Shown: piece after piece, positions 24,683 through 33,335 of the stretch | Numbering within the stretch: the stretch's first letter is position 1 | Layout of the letters: every line of letters begins with the position of its first letter | From: Lachnospiraceae bacterium | GTDB taxonomy: Bacteria > Bacillota > Clostridia > Lachnospirales > Lachnospiraceae | DNA: 48,203 nucleotides | Assembly (NCBI GenBank): GCA_017625815.1 | Contig: JAGAKD010000148.1 | Span: 1 to 48,203, forward strand | Reading direction: 5' to 3' | Program-made: the position numbers and the translations under genes | The notes under the pieces: model-generated | What the model saw: only the letters and a program-made list of their open reading frames with translations | What the model was told of the DNA's origin: nothing | Databases searched by the model: none

Positions 24683-25795
24683 GTGAATAGAATAATTAGT
24701 TTGATTAAGCTTATAATTTTGGCGGTTGCGTCCGTATCTTTGTGCATGGTTATTTTTGACTATGGTAAAGGATATTATGACGATTATATGAGAGAGTACA
24801 AGGGCACCTATAGCTTTGAAGGCGAGGATGTGGAAGTAACTATTCCAGAAGGTGCTTCAGCAAAACAAATAGCCAGCATATTGAAGGATGAAGGTCTTAT
24901 TAAGTATGAGGGTGCATTTGTAAAGAGATTGCAGGATTCAGAATATTCAGGAAGACTTAAGAGTGGAACATTTACTCTCAATACTGGTATGAATACTCTT
25001 CAGATGATGGAAGCTATGTGTCCAGAGGTTGAGTATGAGCTTCCTATAGCTACATTGGTTATACCTGAGGGCTTCACTGTTGAGATGATTGCTGCAAGAT
25101 GTGAGGAACAAGGTATTTGTTCAGAGTCAGAGTTCCTTAATGCAGTTCAGTCAGTTACAACAAGCGACTTTATATATTTGGCAGACGTTCCTGCAGGAGC
25201 AGATGTAGAGTATAAGCTTCAGGGATATTTATTCCCAGCAACATATGACATATATGAGTCCACTACAGCTGAGTCATTGGTTGAATGGATGCTTGATACC
25301 TTTGAATATCACTATTCAGGAGAGCTTGAGGCTAGAGCTACAGAGCTTGGATACAACTCCTATGATGTTATTACCAGAGCATCTATCGTAGAGAGAGAGG
25401 CAAAGGTGGATGAGGAGAGAGCTACTATAGCGGGAGTTATTAACAATCGTCTTGCTATTGATATGCCACTTCAGATGTGTCCAACTGTACTTTATCCACT
25501 TACAGACGGTATGTATGACCAGAATCAGGTTCTTTATGAAGACCTTGAGATAGAATCTCCTTACAACACATACAAATATTCAGGCTTGCCAGAGGGACCT
25601 ATATGTAACCCAGGTGTTGCTTGTATAGAGGCAGTTCTTTATCCAGAACAACACAGTTATTATTACTATCACGTTGGAGATGAAGAGGCAGGAACACACA
25701 TCTTTACTGAAACCTATGAGGAACACGTAGATACACAGATTATCGGTGGACCAAATGGCGTTCAATCAGAAGATGGAGAAGATGATTCAGAATAA
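24683..25795 (+). CDS. mltG: Endolytic murein transglycosylase MltG
   Basis: 370 aa from GTG 24683 (AAAGAGG 10 nt upstream). It has one N-terminal membrane helix (residues 7-26), a LysM-like region (VEVTIPEGASAKQIASILKDEGLI), then the YceG/MltG catalytic domain: LEGYLFPATY-like LQGYLFPATYDI, the catalytic Glu in ITRASIVEREA, LQMCPTVLYPL and SPYNTYKYSGLPEGPICNPG. It cuts nascent glycan strands at the outer face of the membrane and helps set strand length. The common DPT is CPT here. A short acidic tail ends the protein. The FHA gene cluster starts 56 bp downstream and may share its transcript. Confidence 0.92.
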   Translation: MNRIISLIKLIILAVASVSLCMVIFDYGKGYYDDYMREYKGTYSFEGEDVEVTIPEGASAKQIASILKDEGLIKYEGAFVKRLQDSEYSGRLKSGTFTLNTGMNTLQMMEAMCPEVEYELPIATLVIPEGFTVEMIAARCEEQGICSESEFLNAVQSVTTSDFIYLADVPAGADVEYKLQGYLFPATYDIYESTTAESLVEWMLDTFEYHYSGELEARATELGYNSYDVITRASIVEREAKVDEERATIAGVINNRLAIDMPLQMCPTVLYPLTDGMYDQNQVLYEDLEIESPYNTYKYSGLPEGPICNPGVACIEAVLYPEQHSYYYYHVGDEEAGTHIFTETYEEHVDTQIIGGPNGVQSEDGEDDSE

Positions 25796-25851
25796 TTATG
25801 CTTTAGGCATTTTGATACGAATATAAACATTACAGATTAGGAGGGCGATAT

Positions 25852-27465
25852 ATGAGAACATTTAATTTCAAAGCCAGAAATATTGGCCAAGAAAAATATT
25901 TAACTTACACTATGGGCGAAGAGTGCGAGTTAGATGAGGATGTTTTAGACTACTGTGAGGAGAACAACCTCAAGGAGTTGTTAGACATCATTTATGAAGA
26001 AGACGAGGATTATGATTATCTCACTTATGACATTACTAAAAAGGTGTCACTTGAGGAATACATGATGCAGAATATGAACTGCGAAAAGGTGCTCAACATT
26101 CTTAGAAATATTGCGAACGGTTTAATATCTCTTAAGGAGCAGACAGTTCATTTGTCATATATTTTGTTGAACAAGAGCTTCGTTTACGTTGAAGATAATT
26201 ATGATATTAAGTTTATTTGCCTTCCAGTAGAGAGCAAGGGTTCAGTTGTTGCAGAATTCAAGGGATTTATGAGACAGCTCCTTGCTAATATGAAATATGA
26301 TGTGGAAGAGGATTTGAATTACGTTGGTAAACTCCTCACTTACATCAACAGTGACAGCTTTAATCTAAGAGGTCTGGTTGGACTTGCTGAGGCTCTTATG
26401 GAGGAAGCTGGACTTAGCTTTGAAGGAACAGCGGATATAGATGCAGATGGAGTTGAGGTTGTAAGTGCCGAGATGCCTGAGGAAGAGGTAAAGGCTACAG
26501 ACTTTATGAGTGAAGCATCTGATGAAGATGTGGCATTACCAGAAATCGGTGATGACGAAGAGGATGAAGAGGAGAGCGTTGCTCCTGTTGCAGATGATGA
26601 GGAACTTGATAGCATACTTCCAGCTGGTATGAAGGCGGTTGCAGAGGAACAGCCAGTTGAACCAGAAACAGCAAAAGTTGAGCCAGAAGTGCAGGTTGAA
26701 TCAGAACCAGAGGTTAAACCAGAAGCGGAAGCTGTTAAGGAAGAACCAAAGAGTCAGGGCATTCCTTCTATACAGACTCCTGTTGAGGAGCCAAAACCAG
26801 CTCCTGTTAAGGAAACAAATGAAGACATCATCAAGAATAAGATTAAGATGTTAGCAGGAGATGTACCTTCAGCTAAGACAACAGATGCAGAAGTAAAGAC
26901 TATAAATTCTCTTGAAGACTTAGATCATATGCTTGGCAGTAAACCGCCAGTGGTTAAGAAAAATGTGGTTAAGGTTAACAGAGCCGCTCTTATTCAGAGT
27001 GCAGCGGCTGAGTATGAAGAGACAGCAGAGCTTACAGCTGATATGGCTACAGGCACTATAGAGGATATCAAGGATGATATGAATGTTGAAAAGCCAAAGA
27101 GCAATTCAATTCTTAGCAAGTCAGTTACAGATACTCAGGCTAAGCACACATTGCTCAACGCACCAAAGGCTATGCCTTACCTTATCAGAGTTAATACAGA
27201 AGAGCGAATCATGTTAAACAAGGTAGTGTTTAAGATTGGTAAAGCTACAAGAGGTATTGACTATCACGTAAGTGGTAATGGTGCCATAAGTAGACAGCAT
27301 GCTGTTATTACTCAGAAAGATGGCGTATGTTACATAAAGGATAACAAATCAACAAATCATACATATGTTAACGGCAATATGGTAGAAGATGGAGTAGAAG
27401 AGATTCTCACTCATGATTCAATGATTAGATTAGGTGACGAGGAATTCTTGTTCAAGATTAGATAA
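25852..27465 (+). CDS. DUF6382-like/FHA protein 1 of the phospho-signalling cluster
   Basis: 537 aa. The N-terminal ~190 residues are DUF6382-like (YDYLTYDITKKVSLEEYMMQ, then LLNKSFVYVEDNYDIKFICLPVE) and related to the next protein. A ~250-residue Glu/Pro/Val-rich acidic linker follows, then a C-terminal FHA domain (about 455-537). The FHA core keeps ISRQHA, but the phosphate-contact Arg of GR is Lys (KIGKATRG) and NGT reads NHT (STNHTYVNG). There is no membrane helix or signal peptide, so it is cytoplasmic. It probably bridges phosphorylated partners through FHA while the N-domain binds another component (inference). AGGAGGGCGAT precedes ATG; the next gene starts 28 bp later. Confidence 0.8.
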   Translation: MRTFNFKARNIGQEKYLTYTMGEECELDEDVLDYCEENNLKELLDIIYEEDEDYDYLTYDITKKVSLEEYMMQNMNCEKVLNILRNIANGLISLKEQTVHLSYILLNKSFVYVEDNYDIKFICLPVESKGSVVAEFKGFMRQLLANMKYDVEEDLNYVGKLLTYINSDSFNLRGLVGLAEALMEEAGLSFEGTADIDADGVEVVSAEMPEEEVKATDFMSEASDEDVALPEIGDDEEDEEESVAPVADDEELDSILPAGMKAVAEEQPVEPETAKVEPEVQVESEPEVKPEAEAVKEEPKSQGIPSIQTPVEEPKPAPVKETNEDIIKNKIKMLAGDVPSAKTTDAEVKTINSLEDLDHMLGSKPPVVKKNVVKVNRAALIQSAAAEYEETAELTADMATGTIEDIKDDMNVEKPKSNSILSKSVTDTQAKHTLLNAPKAMPYLIRVNTEERIMLNKVVFKIGKATRGIDYHVSGNGAISRQHAVITQKDGVCYIKDNKSTNHTYVNGNMVEDGVEEILTHDSMIRLGDEEFLFKIR

Positions 27466-27493
27466 TAAAATGTTTTGTATTTAGGAGGTTACT

Positions 27494-29533
27494 ATGAAGA
27501 AGTTGGAGTTTAATGTTTCTAAACAGAATAATGTTGATACTATTAAGTACGAATTGTCAGCAGCTGATGTATATGATGACAGAGCCGCAGACAAGGCTTC
27601 TCAGCTTGCAAACATAATACCATTTCAGTATAGCGATGTAGATGGCAAGAGAAGCTTTACATCATATGCTCATGAAGATACAACATTATCAGTAATGTAC
27701 AAGAGTACTTTAAGCAAAAAAGATGTATTGTGTCTTATGAGTGGTTTGTGTGCAGCCTTTGAAATCGGTGCGCAGGGAATACCAGTGAGCTATATTGTTA
27801 AGGATTCAGATTACATATTCATCAACAAAGAGACACTTGCAGTTAAGTGTATTATAGTTCCAATTAAGCAGGATGTAATGCCACTTGCTGAGATACCTGC
27901 ATTCTTTAGAACAGTAGTCTCTAATATGAGATTTAGCGAAGCAGATAAGGATAACTATGTGGCAGAGCTTATAACTCAGATTAATGCAGATGATTTTTCA
28001 GTTAGCAAATTAAAAGGACTTATAGATGGTCAGCTTGAGAAGATGGGCTTGTTCATTAGTAAAGACAATGGTCTTATGAATATGACAGATAATTCAGAGC
28101 CTAAAGCTGCACCAAAGGATGTAAAGGTTAATAAGCTTGGGGTTATGGCTGCTAATATGCAGATGAATCAGCCTATGATGGGACAACCACAGATGGCACC
28201 ACAGATGAACCAGCCTATGATGGGACAGCCAGGAATGATGCCTCAGATGAATCAACCAATGGGTCAGCCACAGATGGCACCACAGGCACCAAGACCGATG
28301 GGCCAGCCAGGAATGATGCCACAGATGAATCAGCCAATGGGACAGCCACAGATGGCACCACAGGCACCAAAGCCAATGGGCCAGCCAGGAATGATGCCGC
28401 AGATGAACCAGCCAATGGGCCAGCCACAGATGGCACCACAGGCACCAAAGCCAATGGGCCAGCCAGGAATGATGCCACAGATGAACCAGCCAATGGGACA
28501 ACCACAGATGGCACCACAAGCACCAAAGCCAATGGGACAGCCAGGGATGATGCCACAGATGAACCAGCCAATGGGACAACCACAGATGGCACCACAGGCA
28601 CCAAAGCCAATGGGCCAGCCGGGAATGATGCCGCAGATGAACCAGCCAATGGGCCAGCCAGGAATGATGCCACAGATGAACCAGCCGATGGGACAGCCAC
28701 AGATGGCACCACAGGCACCACAACCAGTGGGCCAGCCGGGAATGATGCCACAGATGAACCAGCCTATGATGGGACAGCCACAGATGACACCACAGTATCC
28801 CACGCCAGTAGAAGAGAAAAGTGAAGAACCAGTAGCTGAGCCAGCACCAGAGGTAAAAGAAGAACCAGTAGCTGAGCCAGTACCAGAGGTAAAAGAAGAA
28901 CCAGTGGCTGAGCCAGCACCAGAAGTTAAAGAGGAACCAGTGGTAGCGCCAACACCAGCACCAATGGCGCCACAGCCGGTAGCGCCAGCGCCAGCACCAG
29001 TGGCACCACAGCCAGTAGCGCCAACGCCAGCACCTGTAGCTCCAACGCCAAAGACAGAAGAGCCACCAGTGACACCACGTGTTGAGGCACCACAGCCAGT
29101 TACTCCTCCAATTATGGCAAATTCAGTAAAGCCAGTGGAAGATAAACCAGAGGAGGATAAGCCGGCAACCGGTACACCAGTTATGATGGGTGGTCAGAAT
29201 GGACTTGTTGGTCAGCTTGGAACAAAGCCAATTCCTCACATTGTAAGAAAGAAAACAGGGGAAACTATTAATATTACAAAGTCAGAATTTTCAATAGGAA
29301 AGTCAAAGACTAAGGCGGATTATGCTATTGAAGATAACACTGCAATAAGTAGAGTACATTGTATTATAGTGCAGAAGGACGGCGTAAATTACATTAAGGA
29401 TAATGGTTCAACTAACCATACATATATTAACGGAGTTGAGTTACAGCCAGGTAAGGAGGTACTCCTTAAAAACAAGACTGTAATTCAGATGGGAGATGAG
29501 GAATTTACATTCCTACTCAGAAAGGGAGAATAA
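27494..29533 (+). CDS. FHA protein 2 with Met/Gln/Pro-rich tandem repeats
   Basis: 679 aa. Residues 1-200 are paralogous to the N-domain of the preceding protein (YIVKDSDYIFINKETLAVKCIIVPI). Residues about 220-436 are 26-residue repeats of the form MGQPQMAPQAPKP + MGQPGMMPQMNQP. Next come three EPVAEPxPEVKE repeats and an Ala/Pro stretch. The FHA domain (about 585-679) shares with its paralogue the unusual IGK and STNHTYING, with ISRVHC kept. It is cytoplasmic, and the repeats suggest a flexible or phase-separating linker (inference). Its stop is 2 bp before the PP2C start. Confidence 0.8.
   Translation: MKKLEFNVSKQNNVDTIKYELSAADVYDDRAADKASQLANIIPFQYSDVDGKRSFTSYAHEDTTLSVMYKSTLSKKDVLCLMSGLCAAFEIGAQGIPVSYIVKDSDYIFINKETLAVKCIIVPIKQDVMPLAEIPAFFRTVVSNMRFSEADKDNYVAELITQINADDFSVSKLKGLIDGQLEKMGLFISKDNGLMNMTDNSEPKAAPKDVKVNKLGVMAANMQMNQPMMGQPQMAPQMNQPMMGQPGMMPQMNQPMGQPQMAPQAPRPMGQPGMMPQMNQPMGQPQMAPQAPKPMGQPGMMPQMNQPMGQPQMAPQAPKPMGQPGMMPQMNQPMGQPQMAPQAPKPMGQPGMMPQMNQPMGQPQMAPQAPKPMGQPGMMPQMNQPMGQPGMMPQMNQPMGQPQMAPQAPQPVGQPGMMPQMNQPMMGQPQMTPQYPTPVEEKSEEPVAEPAPEVKEEPVAEPVPEVKEEPVAEPAPEVKEEPVVAPTPAPMAPQPVAPAPAPVAPQPVAPTPAPVAPTPKTEEPPVTPRVEAPQPVTPPIMANSVKPVEDKPEEDKPATGTPVMMGGQNGLVGQLGTKPIPHIVRKKTGETINITKSEFSIGKSKTKADYAIEDNTAISRVHCIIVQKDGVNYIKDNGSTNHTYINGVELQPGKEVLLKNKTVIQMGDEEFTFLLRKGE
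28153..28800 (+). repeat. Coding minisatellite, 78-bp unit
   Basis: About six near-identical 78-bp copies plus a duplicated half unit (39 bp, near 28642-28680) encode the 26-residue Met/Gln/Pro repeat. Copies differ mostly at synonymous sites, so copy number probably changes by slippage or recombination. The minus strand has long open frames here only because of the composition. Confidence 0.92.
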
Positions 29534-29534
29534 T

Positions 29535-30305
29535 ATGAGATATATTGCAGCATATCATACTGATGTGGGTATAAGTAAAAAGACCAATCAGGATTCCCTT
29601 GCTATGAAGATAGTAGATACTAAAGAGGGCAAGGTAGCATTTGCCATAGTATGTGATGGTATGGGTGGTTTGGCCAAAGGCGAGCTTGCTAGTAAAGAGG
29701 TTATACTTGCATTTTGTAAGTGGTTTGATGATGTACTTATAGGTGAGGTAGAATCAGGAACCTTTGATGAGAGCAAGCTTGTACAGCAGTGGAATGATAT
29801 TATACAGACTCAGAACAAGAGACTTGGAGAATATGGAAATAACAACAACCTACAGCTTGGTACAACCGTTTCTGCCCTTTTGCTATACAAGGATAATTAC
29901 TATATTGTTCATGTGGGTGATAGTAGAATATACCATATGTCAGATAAGGTGACCCAGCTTACTAAGGATCAGACCTTCGTAGCGAGAGAGATAGCAGCAG
30001 GCAGAATGACTGAGGAGCAGGCTAAGACTGACCCTAGAAGAAGTGTACTTCTTCAATGTGTAGGAGCTTCTCCAGTGGTAGAGCCAGAATTTATAAAAGC
30101 GCCAGTGAGCAAGGATTCTGTATATTTGCTTTGCTCTGATGGCTTCAGACATCACATATCAGACCAAGAAATGATAGTTAAGCTTGGTCCGGATGCAGTA
30201 AAAGATGAGGAAGAGATGAAGTACGGTTGTATTTATCTCACTGAACTTGTTAAGAACAGAAAAGAATCTGATAATATAACAGTTGCAGTAATAAAAGCTA
30301 TGTAA
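29535..30305 (+). CDS. PP2C-family Ser/Thr protein phosphatase 1
   Basis: 256 aa from ATG 29535; AAAGGGAG precedes it and the longer in-frame extension overlaps the FHA gene. Motifs of PPM/PP2C metal-dependent phosphatases are present: GISKKTNQDSL, VCDGMGGLAKG, LGTTVSALLLYKD, YIVHVGDSRIYHM, LLCSDGF and ESDNITVAVI, with all metal-binding Asp residues. It should remove phosphate from Thr/Ser of targets of the adjacent kinase. It is cytoplasmic. The gene is 2 bp after FHA 2 and 58 bp before the kinase. Confidence 0.93.
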   Translation: MRYIAAYHTDVGISKKTNQDSLAMKIVDTKEGKVAFAIVCDGMGGLAKGELASKEVILAFCKWFDDVLIGEVESGTFDESKLVQQWNDIIQTQNKRLGEYGNNNNLQLGTTVSALLLYKDNYYIVHVGDSRIYHMSDKVTQLTKDQTFVAREIAAGRMTEEQAKTDPRRSVLLQCVGASPVVEPEFIKAPVSKDSVYLLCSDGFRHHISDQEMIVKLGPDAVKDEEEMKYGCIYLTELVKNRKESDNITVAVIKAM

Positions 30306-30363
30306 TATAGCATATTTTGGTGTGTATATATTTTATACAGACAGTTTGGAAGGATAGTGTAGT

Positions 30364-32535
30364 ATGACTAAGGAAGGTACCGTATTAGACGGCAAATATG
30401 AAATATGGAAAGAGGTTGGACGTGGTGGAATGTCCATCGTATACCTTGCCAGAGATAACCGACTGAATAAGCAGTGGGCTGTTAAGGAGATGAAAAACGA
30501 TGGCTCAAAGTCTACCCAGACATTGTTAAAGGGATTAGAGCGTGAAGCGAATATCCTTAAGAATGTTGACCATCCTGTTTTACCTAGAATAGTAGATATT
30601 ATCAATCAGGAGGGAACCATCTATGTAGTTATGGACTTCATAGAGGGTACAACTATAAGTGATAGACTTAAGAAGGAGGGCGCACAGCCACAGGAGTTAG
30701 TGGTTGAGTGGGGTCTCCAGCTTGCTAGTGCCTTAGATTATCTCCATAATATGAATCCACCAGTTATATATCGTGACATGAAGCCTTCCAATGTTATGAT
30801 AAAGCCAGAGGGTGGAGTTAAGCTTATCGACTTTGGTACAGCTAAGGAGTATGTTATTGAGAACAATGCAGATACTACAGCCCTTGGAACTAGAGGTTAT
30901 GCCGCACCAGAGCAGTTTGGTGATGCTCAGGGTAGAGGTATATACAATACTGATGCTAGAACAGATATTTATAACCTTGGTGCAACACTTTACCATATCG
31001 TAACAGGTATGAACCCTTGTGAACCACCATACGAAATAAAGCCAATTAGAGAGTGGAATCCAGCACTTTCTTCAGGTTTAGAGAAGATACTTTTAAAATG
31101 TACTCAGGCAGACCCTAACGATAGATACCAGAATTGTACAGAGCTTATGTACGATTTGGAGCATTACACAGAGCTTGATGATACATACCGCAAGAAAAAT
31201 AAGAAAAAGCTTGCTGCATTTATTGGAACATCAGTGTTAACTGTGGCAGCTATAGCTACTTCTGTATACGGATATTTAGGATTACAGAAGATTAAGATGG
31301 ATAACTACAATACATACATAGAGACTGGAAATGACTACAGACTTGAAGGTGATTATACAGCGGCAGCAGAGCAGTATAAGAAAGCATTTGAGTTAGATGG
31401 TTCTGACGCAGAAGCATATGACAAGTATATACAGTTATATGTAGATGCATCAAATGAGATAAATGAAGATGGAACTACACCATTAGACTTAGAGACAGGT
31501 CTAAACGTAGTGGCTAACAAGATTAAATCAGGCCACGATGGTGTGGATAAAAATGATGAGGTTTTATATAAGATAGCTATCACATATTTTGATGAATTAG
31601 GCGATTATAAGACCGCAAGTAAATACTTTGATATGATAGATGAAAAGGACAAGGATTACGGCGAGTTAGCTCAGTATTATGCATCTGTTTCCCTTATCTT
31701 ATCAAGTACAAATGTAAATGCAGATGAGCTTATGGAAGAGATTAATAGCTTCGCAGCATATAATCAGAGTGAATATACTAATCAGAATGAGATTAAATTT
31801 GTAAACTATAAGACTATAGGTCAGATATATGCAACCTATGTTAACACTGAGGGTGTTGCAGAGGTGGCAGAGGAGATTATGACTCAGGCCGTTGAGGATT
31901 TGGAAGAGTACACTGGTACCAACTTAAACGTTAATGATTACTTCTACGCATATTATGACAATCTTATAGTTATATATGAAGCATTAGCTAAGGGAACTGA
32001 GGATGAGATGTTAAGAAATCAGCATTACACTGATGTTACCAGCTACTGTGATGAATACCTTACTATCTTAGATATTAAAGTTGAAGAGAATGGTGAGGTA
32101 GGTATTGGAGGCGATTATGACAATGTTTTCAATACAGCCTACTATAACAAGATGATGACAAAAGCCGACGCTTATGCTGCTATGGGCAATTACGATATGA
32201 CTATTGCTCAGTATGAGAAGTTAGAGGAAGTTTTAGGCAAGGACAATGTCCTAAGTAATAAGGTTTACGCAGAACACTTAGACTACATTTACACTTATTG
32301 CGAGGAACAACAGCAGGACCCAACAAAGTGGGAAAAACAGCTTGCTTCAGAGTTTGACGACTTACTTGCTGTATATGAGGAAGGGCAAGATGTTTCAGAT
32401 ATAAGCAGTAATAAGACTTGGAAAAAACGTAACGAAACAATGAAGATGCTTCAGAGTGGAGATTACGGTGATAAAGAAGATGAAAATGAAACTGAAGATG
32501 GTGAATCAGAAGATTCTGACACAACAGAAGAATAG
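30364..32535 (+). CDS. Membrane Ser/Thr protein kinase with TPR-like outer region
   Basis: 723 aa. Hanks-type kinase domain (about 10-270): glycine loop VGRGGMSIVY, Lys in WAVKEM, YRDMKPSNVMI (Tyr in place of His of HRD), DFGTAKEY, GTRGYAAPEQF. A membrane helix lies at about 282-305. The C-terminal ~410 residues begin with a TPR-like unit (YIETGNDYRLEGDYTAAAEQYKKAFELDG) and continue helical, ending in a Glu/Asp tail. PrkC/PknB kinases have PASTA domains instead, so this is not the usual clostridial cell-wall sensor. It probably phosphorylates the neighbouring threonine array and is reversed by PP2C (inference). Start ATG 30364. Confidence 0.9.
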   Translation: MTKEGTVLDGKYEIWKEVGRGGMSIVYLARDNRLNKQWAVKEMKNDGSKSTQTLLKGLEREANILKNVDHPVLPRIVDIINQEGTIYVVMDFIEGTTISDRLKKEGAQPQELVVEWGLQLASALDYLHNMNPPVIYRDMKPSNVMIKPEGGVKLIDFGTAKEYVIENNADTTALGTRGYAAPEQFGDAQGRGIYNTDARTDIYNLGATLYHIVTGMNPCEPPYEIKPIREWNPALSSGLEKILLKCTQADPNDRYQNCTELMYDLEHYTELDDTYRKKNKKKLAAFIGTSVLTVAAIATSVYGYLGLQKIKMDNYNTYIETGNDYRLEGDYTAAAEQYKKAFELDGSDAEAYDKYIQLYVDASNEINEDGTTPLDLETGLNVVANKIKSGHDGVDKNDEVLYKIAITYFDELGDYKTASKYFDMIDEKDKDYGELAQYYASVSLILSSTNVNADELMEEINSFAAYNQSEYTNQNEIKFVNYKTIGQIYATYVNTEGVAEVAEEIMTQAVEDLEEYTGTNLNVNDYFYAYYDNLIVIYEALAKGTEDEMLRNQHYTDVTSYCDEYLTILDIKVEENGEVGIGGDYDNVFNTAYYNKMMTKADAYAAMGNYDMTIAQYEKLEEVLGKDNVLSNKVYAEHLDYIYTYCEEQQQDPTKWEKQLASEFDDLLAVYEEGQDVSDISSNKTWKKRNETMKMLQSGDYGDKEDENETEDGESEDSDTTEE

Positions 32536-32552
32536 ATAGGAGAGTGATAGTG

Positions 32553-33335
32553 ATGGAAAATATTTATGAAATATGTTTCTATGGCGGACTTGTACTTGCA
32601 ATTCTCCTACTTATAGTGTCAGTGGTACTATTCATAGTACTTAAGATTCCAAAGGTAATAGGAGATTTGACTGGTAGAAGTGCAAAGAAGTCTATTAAAG
32701 AGATGAAGGAAGGCGCCGCTACCAAGGAAAGTGCATCCAAGAAGGAACAGGCTAAGTATTATAATCAGAGTTCAGGACAGATTAAGGTTCGTGAAGGTAT
32801 CTCAACAGCAAAACGTAAAGAAAAGCAGGATGATACAACAGACCTACTCAGTCCAGACCAGATGCCGGGTATGGAAGAAACGGAAGTTCTTGGAGCTGAG
32901 AAAAACAGCTACGACCCAGAGGAGACAGAGGTTCTCGGAGCTACAGACAGAGCCTACGACCCAGAAGAAACCGAAGTTTTATCAAGTGAGAAGCCTACAG
33001 CTAACGAAGAAGAAACCGAGGTTCTTACTGCTACTACAGATGATGAAGAGACAGCGGTACTTACATCAGACGATGAAGAGACAGCAGTGCTTACATCAGT
33101 AGATGACGAAGAAACAGCAGTACTTACATCAGATGACGAGGAAACAGCAGTACTTACCTCAGCTATGGATGAAGAAGCAACCGACGTGCTTAGAGCACCA
33201 GACATAGATGATGAAGGCGCAACAACAGTACTTGCCGCAGGCATGGATGCTAGCAAGCTGGCAAGTAAAGTAAAGGTCGAGTTAAACGTAGTTATAACTC
33301 ACACAGATGAAACCTTGGAAGGAGGAAAACGATGA
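32553..33335 (+). CDS. Membrane protein with ten T-x-V-L candidate phosphothreonine motifs
   Basis: 260 aa from ATG 32553 (AGGAGA 10 nt upstream). Residues about 9-31 form one membrane helix (FYGGLVLAILLLIVSVVLFIVL). The cytoplasmic part is basic at first, then acidic with ten T-x-V-L motifs, four EETEVL, four EETAVL, one EATDVL and one GATTVL. Acidic-flanked Thr followed at +3 by Leu resembles known FHA-binding phosphothreonine sites, such as the ETTV-type motif in actinobacterial GarA. I infer that it is a scaffold substrate of the kinase and a ligand for the FHA proteins. The family is not known to me. It overlaps the next gene by 4 bp. Confidence 0.78.
   Translation: MENIYEICFYGGLVLAILLLIVSVVLFIVLKIPKVIGDLTGRSAKKSIKEMKEGAATKESASKKEQAKYYNQSSGQIKVREGISTAKRKEKQDDTTDLLSPDQMPGMEETEVLGAEKNSYDPEETEVLGATDRAYDPEETEVLSSEKPTANEEETEVLTATTDDEETAVLTSDDEETAVLTSVDDEETAVLTSDDEETAVLTSAMDEEATDVLRAPDIDDEGATTVLAAGMDASKLASKVKVELNVVITHTDETLEGGKR
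32874..33233 (+). repeat. Degenerate coding repeats encoding T-x-V-L motifs
   Basis: Ten units spaced 27-48 bp apart, each encoding acidic residues-Thr-x-Val-Leu. The tightest part (33040-33165) has near-identical 27-33-bp units. Confidence 0.85.

Noticed and set aside
28094..28803. Long minus-strand frames with Trp/His/Leu or Gly/Ile/Cys repeats
   Set aside because: They mirror the 78-bp coding repeat of the FHA protein; no ribosome-binding site or start logic, and all three frames are open for the same reason.
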